DNA of 64,000 bases from Chloroflexota bacterium (lineage in GTDB: Bacteria; Chloroflexota; Chloroflexia; Thermomicrobiales; JADLAZ01), in NCBI GenBank assembly GCA_020849725.1, contig JADLAZ010000160.1, positions 62,001 through 126,000 of the forward strand, read 5' to 3'. Below, in pieces: positions 58,040 to 64,000 of the stretch. The first letter of the stretch is position 1. Every line of letters starts with the position of its first letter. The notes beneath the pieces were generated by a model. It saw nothing but the letters and a program-made list of their open reading frames with translations. It was not told where the DNA came from and made no database searches. The position numbers were made by a program, and so were the translations under genes.

Positions 58040-58227
58040 CTTGGTCCTCATTCGTCGCTGCCATCGTCACCAGCGTGCGCTTATCGCGGCACATCCGGAC
58101 GGCTCAGCATGATAAACGCTCGGCGGGACCTAATCTCGGCGCGAGCCCACTGGGGGTGTGGGGATGGCTTCGGCCCCGCTCGGCCACCGACCTTCCCTCA
58201 CTCAGGTAGGTATGGGCTGATTGGGCC

Positions 58228-58785
58228 TCACTTGACCAGCCCCTCGGCTGCCAGTACGTCGGACCAGCCGGCAACACGCCGGACGCGCTGGTGGCGCAGC
58301 GCGACGTTGTACGGGTAGGCGAACAGGTAGACCCGCAGGCCGGCCTCGGCGTAGGCCAGCGCCTGGGTGGGGTTGTCCTCAAGGGCAACGGTGCAACCGA
58401 GCCGCAGCGCCAGGTCCGCTTTGGCCTGGGCGCGATCGACGTGGTGGATGCCCGCCAGCGGCAGACCGGCCAGCGCCAGCGCCGTCGCCGGCGCCAGATC
58501 CGGCGTGCGGTGAGTCAGGATGCTGACTGGGCCGGCAGTCGCCAACCGCCGCACTGCATCGGCGCCGTCCGCCAGCCAGGGCATCGACGGCAGCAGATCG
58601 CGGAAGCTGGTCAGCGCATGGTGAGCGTGATCGTGCGCGCACCAGGCGTACCAGTCGTAGGCGGTCATGTCATCGAGCGCGTAGCGGGTGCCAAAGCGCT
58701 CGTTGACCGTGGCCAGCATCACCATGTTCGCGTCGAAGACGACGCCGTCCAGATCGACCGCATAGTGGTGATCGTCGCGCTGCAC
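58228..58785 (-). CDS. HAD-superfamily phosphatase (5'-nucleotidase C-like)
   Basis: A 185-residue HAD protein. The nucleophile motif is AVDLDGVVFDANM (DxDGV), motif II is SILTHRT, and motif III/IV is TVALEDNPTQALAYAEAGL. A cap region holds YDWYAWCAHDHAHHAL, as in the NT5C/deoxyribonucleotidase group. The GTG at 58785 has GAGGAGG 4-5 nt upstream, better than the longer frame to 58890. Substrate uncertain; nucleotide monophosphate or sugar phosphate is possible. Confidence 0.8.
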   Translation of the reverse strand: MQRDDHHYAVDLDGVVFDANMVMLATVNERFGTRYALDDMTAYDWYAWCAHDHAHHALTSFRDLLPSMPWLADGADAVRRLATAGPVSILTHRTPDLAPATALALAGLPLAGIHHVDRAQAKADLALRLGCTVALEDNPTQALAYAEAGLRVYLFAYPYNVALRHQRVRRVAGWSDVLAAEGLVK

Positions 58786-58978
58786 AGTGCCTCCTCGCAG
58801 CTGGTCGCCCAGTCTCGCCGGCGCATGATACCGGCTGCGGACGCGTCTGTGGCAGGGTTCGGCCGCGATGCGCGGTGAACCGTCGGCCACGATGCCAGCG
58901 TATAGTCAGGTGGCGGCCGGCGCGCGGCATGCCATCATCGCTGGCGCCGGGTCACCCCGGACACCGATCGGGACGACG

Positions 58979-59854
58979 ATGCAGGCCGCCGCCAACGCCA
59001 GCACCCTGATGACCACGCGCTACGAGACGGGCTATGGGCCTGGCCGGGTGTTGCGCACCGGCCCGGATACAGGGCTGCCGGTGGTGCTGATCCACGGCTA
59101 CGCCGCGTCGGCGGCGCAGTGGCGGCCGGTGCTGCCATTTCTGGCCGATCGCCATCCGATCATCGCGCCGGACTTACTCGGCTTTGGCGAGGCGCCCACG
59201 CCGCCGCCGCCGTACACGCCCGAGCGATGGGCCGATCAGGTGGCGCGGTTGCTGGATGCGCTGACGCTGCCGCGCGCGGTGCTGGTGGGCCATTCGCTGG
59301 GTGGGCTGGTGGCGCTGACGGCAGCGCTGCGCCACCCCGAGCGCGTCGCCGGCCTGGGTTTGATCGCCAGTCTCGGCCTGCCGGCGGCCGCGGGCACATC
59401 ACCGTGGCGCGGTTTGAGCAGCCTTGGCATGCGCCTGTTGGGCGCGCCCGGTGTGGGCGAGCTGGTGTTCTGGTCGGTGCGCGGCCAGCGCCGGCTGGCC
59501 CGAGCGATGGCACTTGGGGCGTACCACGACCCGGCGCGGGCGCCGGCCGACGCGGTAGATACCTGGCACGCGCTGATCAATCGACCCGGCGCCCACCACG
59601 CGTACATCAGCGTCGTGCGCCGGCTACCACACCTGACCGCGTCGCTGCGGCCGGGCCTGGTGACACAGCCAACGACGATCATCTGGGGCGCCAACGACCG
59701 CGGACTACCGGCCACGCTGGCCCGCGAGTTTCACCGCCTGATCCCGCACGCCGAGGTCACGATCATTCCCGACACCGGCCACATCCCGCATAGCGAGCAA
59801 CCGGCCGCCACCGCCGCCGCCCTTGCCCGCGTGCTGGGGGGTGATGAGTGGTGA
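58979..59854 (+). CDS. alpha/beta hydrolase
   Basis: A 291-residue hydrolase of the AB_hydrolase_1 family. Oxyanion hole region VVLIHGYAASAAQW, nucleophile elbow LVGHSLGGLV (Ser), acid WGANDRG (Asp) and base IIPDTGHIPH (His) are all in order. The lid region at about 135-200 is of ordinary length. Relatives cleave esters, epoxides, haloalkanes or C-C bonds. The ATG at 58979 was chosen because upstream sequence is not conserved-looking; an ATG at 59009 is an alternative. Substrate unknown. Confidence 0.88.
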   Translation: MQAAANASTLMTTRYETGYGPGRVLRTGPDTGLPVVLIHGYAASAAQWRPVLPFLADRHPIIAPDLLGFGEAPTPPPPYTPERWADQVARLLDALTLPRAVLVGHSLGGLVALTAALRHPERVAGLGLIASLGLPAAAGTSPWRGLSSLGMRLLGAPGVGELVFWSVRGQRRLARAMALGAYHDPARAPADAVDTWHALINRPGAHHAYISVVRRLPHLTASLRPGLVTQPTTIIWGANDRGLPATLAREFHRLIPHAEVTIIPDTGHIPHSEQPAATAAALARVLGGDEW

Positions 59855-59874
59855 GTGGATCCGTGCCCCACTCA

Positions 59875-60300
59875 TCACTCATCATAGTCCTGGACGACCT
59901 GGACGCGGCGGCGACCCCACCGCGTCGTCGTGCGACCCCAGGCGCGGGTCGTGCGCTCGCCGATCTCGGCTTCGATCGTGACGGTGACGCGGCGCGGCGG
60001 GCCGGGTGGGCGAGCCAGCAATCCGCGGCCGGTCGGCACAATCGCTACGGCACTGGTCGTGGCCATGCGGCCGACGACGGCGCCCAACGCGACCAGACCG
60101 CCGGCGACGGCCGCGCGCGCCAGGGGACCTCGACCACCATTCCACAGCGCCGGCAGGTGACGGGCGAGCCGCCCCGGCAGCCGGATCTGGGCCGGCGCGA
60201 CCGGGGGGGGCATCAACGTGGTCGGCGGCCGCAGCACCAGCGCGCGCTCTGACTCAGCGGTATTCGTCGCCTCGACTGCCGCGGTCGTCGGCTCATCCAT
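59875..60300 (-). CDS. hypothetical membrane protein
   Basis: A 141-residue protein with one central hydrophobic stretch (AAVAGGLVALGAVVGRMA, about 64-81) flanked by Arg/Pro-rich regions and an Arg-rich end (TTRAWGRTTTRWGRRRVQVVQ). No family is recognised. The ATG at 60300 has GGGAGG at 5 nt. It lies 97 bp after lepB on the same strand and may share its transcript. Confidence 0.6.
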   Translation of the reverse strand: MDEPTTAAVEATNTAESERALVLRPPTTLMPPPVAPAQIRLPGRLARHLPALWNGGRGPLARAAVAGGLVALGAVVGRMATTSAVAIVPTGRGLLARPPGPPRRVTVTIEAEIGERTTRAWGRTTTRWGRRRVQVVQDYDE

Positions 60301-60397
60301 ACTGCCCTCCCGAGAAGCGGGTGCTGCGGCGGCGCGTCGCCGTCGCCGTCGCCGGGCATGATAGCAGGTGTGGACGGCGGAGAGCGGCGCGGCGCGG

Positions 60398-61075
60398 TCA
60401 GCGCCCGGGCGGCGCGGCGTAGGTCGCTTCGGGCAACAGGCCGACCACCGACGCCGGCCAGTACGACATCCAAGCCTTGCCGACGATGTGGTCGGCCGGC
60501 ACCGTGCCGAACAAGTGGCTGTCGCTGCTGTTGTTGCGATTGTCACCGAGCACGAAGTACTCGCCCGGCCCGATCACGCGCGGGGCCATCGTGTAGGCGG
60601 CCGGCGCCTTGATGTACGGCTCGTCAACCGGCACACCGTTGACGGTGACGACGCCGGCCCGGATCGCGATCGTCTCTCCCGGCAGGCCGATGACGCGCTT
60701 GATGTACGGGCGGTCGGATGACGAGGGCGGCCACAGCACAACGATCTCACCGCGCCGTGGCGGGTGAAACAGGTAGACCTTGTCGGTCATTGCCGGCGCC
60801 TGCGGCAGCACCCGGTGGACGAGGTCGGCGTCGAGACTGAAGTAGACGGCCCGGTTCACCAGGAGGTATTGCCCGTGCTGGAGGGTCGGCGCCATGCTCA
60901 GGCCGTCGACCTTGAAGTTCAGGACCATGGCCCGCACGGCCAGGAAGATTACCAGCGTCAGGACGGCGGTCTCGATGATCTCTTTGACCAGCGACCGCGT
61001 GCGCCGGCTGCTAGTCACCGGCTCCGGCAGCGGCTGGTCGAGATGTGTCCCGGCCGAGGATTGCCACTCGTTCAT
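60398..61075 (-). CDS. lepB: signal peptidase I
   Basis: A 225-residue membrane serine protease that removes signal peptides on the outer face. One N-terminal helix (about 34-52) is followed by box B with Ser60 in VDGLSMAPTL, box D with Lys126 in YIKRVIGLPGE, and box E GDNRNNSSDSH. The ATG at 61075 follows GGAGCGGG; a GTG at 61093 is less likely. It is divergent from rpsP-khpA-rimM, a common neighbourhood for lepB. Confidence 0.94.
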   Translation of the reverse strand: MNEWQSSAGTHLDQPLPEPVTSSRRTRSLVKEIIETAVLTLVIFLAVRAMVLNFKVDGLSMAPTLQHGQYLLVNRAVYFSLDADLVHRVLPQAPAMTDKVYLFHPPRRGEIVVLWPPSSSDRPYIKRVIGLPGETIAIRAGVVTVNGVPVDEPYIKAPAAYTMAPRVIGPGEYFVLGDNRNNSSDSHLFGTVPADHIVGKAWMSYWPASVVGLLPEATYAAPPGR

Positions 61076-61202
61076 GCACGCCCGCTCCGTCACCCAGACC
61101 GCACTGCCCGGGCCGTCACCATCAGTACGCTGGCGCGTCGCTCATGGTTCGCCAGCACCAGCGTGCGGCGTCGCCAGGAAGGATACCAGCCTCGGCCGGC
61201 CG

Positions 61203-61231
61203 TTGACGGTCGCTGCCGCCTGTGGCATACT
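61203..61231 (+). promoter_or_regulatory. promoter of rpsP-khpA-rimM
   Basis: TTGACG (61203-61208), a 17-bp spacer and CATACT (61226-61231). It leaves a leader of about 125 nt before rpsP. Confidence 0.65.
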
Positions 61232-61331
61232 ACCACGCGAGCTAGCCGCCCGCGTGGCCGGGTTGGTTGTGCGCGTGTGTGGACGAGGGCGAAAGCCGGG
61301 GCGGCGCCAGTCTCCCGGCTGTGGTGGTGGG

Positions 61332-61348
61332 CGGACCGTTACGGTCCG
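61332..61348 (+). promoter_or_regulatory. leader hairpin before rpsP
   Basis: CGGACCG and CGGTCCG (61332-61338 and 61342-61348) form a 7-bp stem with a TTA loop, just before the ribosome site of rpsP. It could limit translation or bind a ribosomal protein. Confidence 0.45.
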
Positions 61349-61363
61349 GAAGGGGTCGGCAGG

Positions 61364-61654
61364 GTGCTGAAGATTCGGCTGCGGCGCATGGGCGCGAAGC
61401 ATCAGCCAAGCTACCGCCTGGTGGTGGCTGACGCGCGGTCGCCGCGCGATGGCCGGTTTGTCGATCAGATCGGCTACTACAATCCGCTGACCGACCCGGC
61501 GACCTACCGGGTTGACACCGCCAAGGCACAGCGCTGGGTCGACCACGGCGCGCAAGCGACCGAGGCGGCCGCGCGCCTGCTGCACCGATCGGGTGTCCAC
61601 CTGCGGCAGCCGGTGCCGGCAGAATGGACCGGTCCCAGTACCGAGGGCGGCTGA
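61364..61654 (+). CDS. rpsP: 30S ribosomal protein S16
   Basis: A 96-residue protein matching S16 from its first residue: KIRLRRMGAKHQPSYRLVVADARSPRDGRFVDQIGYYNPL, then VDTAKAQRWVDHGAQATEAAARLL (cited in parts). S16 assembles early into the 30S body. The GTG at 61364 fits the family start; all longer frames are non-homologous. It opens the conserved rpsP-khpA-rimM operon, with trmD missing after rimM. Confidence 0.95.
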   Translation: MLKIRLRRMGAKHQPSYRLVVADARSPRDGRFVDQIGYYNPLTDPATYRVDTAKAQRWVDHGAQATEAAARLLHRSGVHLRQPVPAEWTGPSTEGG

Positions 61655-61656
61655 GC

Positions 61657-61932
61657 ATGGTCGCCAGCACCCAGGATGGCTCACCCAGCCCAGAAGGTGC
61701 GGGGTTGCGCGATCTGGTCACCTACGTGGCGACGAATCTGGTCGACGACCCGGCCAGCGTCCAGGTAGCGTTGACGGAGCGCGGCCACATCGTTGAACTG
61801 CGCCTCAAGGTCGACGCCGACGAAATGGGTAAGGTCATCGGCCGCCAGGGGCGCGTGGCCAAGGCGCTGCGGGCACTGCTGGCGGCGGCAGCGACACGCT
61901 CGGGGAAGCGGGTCAACCTCGAGATTGGCTGA
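61657..61932 (+). CDS. khpA: KH-domain RNA-binding protein KhpA
   Basis: A 91-residue protein with one type-I KH domain. GKVIGRQGRVAKALRALL (about 58-75) carries the GxxG loop that contacts RNA. KhpA (YlqC) proteins pair with KhpB and affect cell elongation and sRNA-mRNA binding in Firmicutes. The ATG starts 3 bp after the rpsP stop. The stop overlaps the rimM TTG start region. Confidence 0.9.
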   Translation: MVASTQDGSPSPEGAGLRDLVTYVATNLVDDPASVQVALTERGHIVELRLKVDADEMGKVIGRQGRVAKALRALLAAAATRSGKRVNLEIG

Positions 61933-62509
61933 CCTGCCGCCCGCCCCGCGGCCTCGGCGGCAGCCCAAGCTGCCCCGGCCTCCCCAACCTATCCCGGTGT
62001 GGGGCAAACCGGAGCGCCTGATCATCGGTCGCATCCTGGCGCCGCACGGCTTCGACGGCGCCTGCCGGATGGACATCCTGACCGATTACCCAGAGCGCCT
62101 GGGCGCGCTCCGACGCGTCTACATCGGCGACGAGCCGCGCGCCCGGCGTCTCACGCGCGCTCAACTCCATCCACCCTACGCTCTCATCTGGCTGGCCGGC
62201 GTGACCGACGACATCGCCGCTGGCGCGCTTCGGGGCGCACTGGTGCGCATCGATCACGATCAGGCAGCGCCGCTGGCCGAGGGCGAGTATTATCACTGGC
62301 AACTGATCGGCGCGCGCGTCGTCGATGAGGCCGGCGCCCCGCTCGGCATCCTGATCGAAATCATCCAGACCGGCGCCAACGACGTCTACGTGCTGCGCAC
62401 GCCGGCCGGTGGCGAACTGCTGCTGCCGGCGATCGAGGACGTGGTCCGCCACGTCGACACCCAGCAGGGCGTCATCACGGCGCGGCTGCTGCCCGGGCTG
62501 AGCGAGTAG
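61925..62509 (+). CDS. rimM: ribosome maturation factor RimM
   Basis: A 194-residue 30S maturation factor. The N-terminal beta-barrel has LIIGRILAPHGFDGACRMDILTDYPER; the PRC-barrel has EYYHWQLIGARVVDEAGAPLG, then VYVLRTPAGGELLLPAIEDVV (each shown in parts). A TTG at 61925 overlaps the khpA stop and gives a Pro/Arg-rich 24-residue leader; a GTG at 61997 would start at the domain. No ribosome site separates them clearly. It ends the short operon; trmD, often next, is absent. Confidence 0.88.
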   Translation: MADLPPAPRPRRQPKLPRPPQPIPVWGKPERLIIGRILAPHGFDGACRMDILTDYPERLGALRRVYIGDEPRARRLTRAQLHPPYALIWLAGVTDDIAAGALRGALVRIDHDQAAPLAEGEYYHWQLIGARVVDEAGAPLGILIEIIQTGANDVYVLRTPAGGELLLPAIEDVVRHVDTQQGVITARLLPGLSE

Positions 62510-62530
62510 CAGCCGCGGCGCGAGCCAGGG

Positions 62531-64000
62531 TCAGTCGGTCACCCACCAGCCGGCGGCGCCGTGGCTGGCGTTGGCCGGACTGGGCGCGATGGCGCGCAGC
62601 CGTGGTCCCGCCACCAGCAGGCCGGATGGGCTGGCCAGCGGCAGCGCCGGCAGATCGGTCAGGACCGCCCGCTGCATATCGGCGTAGAGTTGCTGGCGGA
62701 CGGAGCGGTCGGCCAGGCCGCGCGCCGACTGCAGCAGCCGGTCGACCTGGGCATTGCTGTAGTGGCCAAAGTTGTAGCCACCCCGGGCGGCGTGGCTCTC
62801 CCACAGCAGCCCCTGGTCGGGGTCTGGCCCCAGGTCAAGGCCGATGATCGCCGCCTCAAAATCACCGCGCTGCAACGCATCGACGGTGGCGTCGAACGGC
62901 GCCCGGCGCGTCGTCACCGTCACGCCTAGCGCACGCCAGGCGGCGGCGACTGCATCCTGGAGCGTCGCGCGCAAGGCATTGCCCTCGTTCGTCAGCAGTG
63001 CCAGCGTCAGCGGCTGGCCGTCGCGGCGGCGCTGGCCGTCGTCGCCGCGCATCCACCCGGCCAGGTCCAGCAGCAGGCCGGCGCGGCCGAGGTCGGCCGG
63101 ATAGGTCGGCTCGATGTCCGGCACGGCCGCCCACGAGCGCGGTGGCATGGTGCCGGCCGGCGCCTCGCCCAGCCCGAGCGTCGTCGCCACCGCCAGCGCC
63201 GGCCGGTCCACGGCGTGAGCCAGCGCCCGCCGCACGCGACCGTCGGCCAGCGCCGACGAGCGCGCCGCGTCCAGCTGAAACGTGAGCTGCGTCAGCGCCA
63301 GCGCACGATAGGAGAGCAGCGCCAGCGATCCGGCAGCCCGCAGGCGGTTCAGTCGCGCCGCCGTCAGCCAGGCGGGGTCCGTTTCAATCAGGTCGATCGT
63401 GCCGGCGATCAGCGCCTCCAGCAGCCCATCGACGTCGGCCACACGCCGCAGCATGAGCTGCTCCAGCGGCGGCGCGCCGGCCCAATAGCCGGTGAAGCGG
63501 CGCAGTGTGATCTGGTCCCCACCGCGACCGGCCAACTGGAACGGCCCCGCGCCGATCGGACTGGCGCCGGCCGGCAATGCCGCCAGGCCGCCGGCCAACT
63601 GGCCGGCCGGCAAGATCGGCAGCGTCGCCAGCTCCGTCAGGAACGGTGCATACGGCTGGCGTAGCGTCATCGCCACGCCGATGTCGGCCTGCGGCGTCAC
63701 CGACTGCAGGACGGCGGCCAGCGCCGCGGCCCGCGTCGACAGCCCGCGGTCGGCGGCGACGGCCTGATAGGTCGCCACGACATCGGCCGGCGTCACTGGC
63801 TGGCCGTCGTGAAATGTGAGGCCAGCCCGCAACCGGAAGGCCAGCGCGCGGCCGTCGCTGGCCACCTCCCAGCGCTCCGCCATGGCCGGCGCTGGCGCGA
63901 GCGTCGCGTCATCGACACGCAGCAGGCCGTCGCAGAGCAGCGCCGCTAGCCGCCGGCCGGCCGGGTCATCGGCCAGCAAGGGGTTGAGGCTGGCTGGCAA
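62531..64000 (-). CDS. family-5 extracellular solute-binding protein (partial)
   Basis: The frame is open to the right edge, so the N-terminus with its signal or lipobox lies outside. The visible 489 residues show the SBP_bac_5 pattern: SLNPLLADDPAGRRLAALLCDGLLRVD, WEVASDGRALAFRLRAGLTFHDGQPVTPADVV, then VRRALAHAVDRPAL and DPDQGLLWESHAARGGYNFGHYSN (in parts). Such proteins feed peptide, nickel or oligosaccharide ABC importers. No permease is in view; the ligand is unknown. It converges with rimM. Confidence 0.88.
   Translation of the reverse strand: MPASLNPLLADDPAGRRLAALLCDGLLRVDDATLAPAPAMAERWEVASDGRALAFRLRAGLTFHDGQPVTPADVVATYQAVAADRGLSTRAAALAAVLQSVTPQADIGVAMTLRQPYAPFLTELATLPILPAGQLAGGLAALPAGASPIGAGPFQLAGRGGDQITLRRFTGYWAGAPPLEQLMLRRVADVDGLLEALIAGTIDLIETDPAWLTAARLNRLRAAGSLALLSYRALALTQLTFQLDAARSSALADGRVRRALAHAVDRPALAVATTLGLGEAPAGTMPPRSWAAVPDIEPTYPADLGRAGLLLDLAGWMRGDDGQRRRDGQPLTLALLTNEGNALRATLQDAVAAAWRALGVTVTTRRAPFDATVDALQRGDFEAAIIGLDLGPDPDQGLLWESHAARGGYNFGHYSNAQVDRLLQSARGLADRSVRQQLYADMQRAVLTDLPALPLASPSGLLVAGPRLRAIAPSPANASHGAAGWWVTD

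Overview
The window is about 64 kb of very GC-rich bacterial chromosome with no plasmid, phage or transposase genes. The gene content points to a Chloroflexota-like organism. Indicators are a family-B DNA polymerase in a bacterial context, secreted proteins with Chloroflexota-style W-G-x-P / VQYF surface modules, FHA-domain proteins of the FhaA/FhaB type, sugar ABC systems beside enolase-superfamily dehydratases, and many short dispersed inverted repeats. The phylum call is inference from style; no rRNA is present to confirm it.

Layout. 1-1.6 kb: tail of a PEP-synthase-like gene. 1.6-11.1 kb (minus): a tight nine-gene operon with radical SAM/SPASM protein, duplicated membrane protein, two tiny membrane paralogs, UbiA prenyltransferase, an ATP-grasp-less PEP-synthase-like protein, a BtaA/DUF3419 aminocarboxypropyl transferase, GNAT and AMP ligase. 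Its last five genes are joined by NTGA or very short junctions. It looks like a lipid or prenyl natural-product pathway of unknown product and is the best candidate for an undescribed system. 11.3-13.4 kb: NAD synthetase. 13.6-15.0 kb: FAD oxidase. 15.5-17.7 kb: small Cys-rich protein, then lipA-lipB. 17.8-20.6 kb: a 28-codon membrane micro-ORF and a tandem family of small secreted proteins with near-identical promoters, a conserved structured leader, and decayed extra copies. 20.7-24.4 kb: family-B polymerase with a C-terminal clamp motif, then two FHA proteins. 24.6-29 kb: two tandem secreted clan-A-type glycosidases. 29.1-37.3 kb: GT2, two tandem Ldh2-family dehydrogenases, plsX, a surface-repeat protein, a translin-like protein, proC and a Uma2 nuclease. 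37.4-42.3 kb: ParB-like protein, M42 peptidase, RhamD-like dehydratase and Gfo/Idh/MocA oxidoreductase. 42.4-45.1 kb: lipoprotein, tRNA with CAU anticodon, epimerase-like cupin and GT2. 45.2-50.3 kb: sugar ABC importer plus a ManD-like dehydratase under a clear sigma70-type promoter. 50.4-55.8 kb: BcsA-like GT2, amidohydrolase with a 7-bp repeat leader and two lipoproteins. 55.9-58 kb: two small unknown proteins and an eCIS-cargo-like metalloprotease. 58.2-64 kb: HAD phosphatase, alpha/beta hydrolase, membrane protein, lepB, rpsP-khpA-rimM and a partial family-5 solute-binding protein.

How it fits together. Housekeeping islands (lipoylation, NAD, proline, phospholipid precursor, ribosome maturation, signal peptidase) alternate with heterotrophic accessory loci for taking up and degrading plant-type sugars and acid sugars (importer, ManD-like and RhamD-like dehydratases, dehydrogenases, lactonase-like amidohydrolase, glycosidases). 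Several sigma70-like promoters with 17-bp spacers are readable. Mobile DNA is limited to small non-autonomous inverted-repeat elements, one of them strikingly AT-rich.
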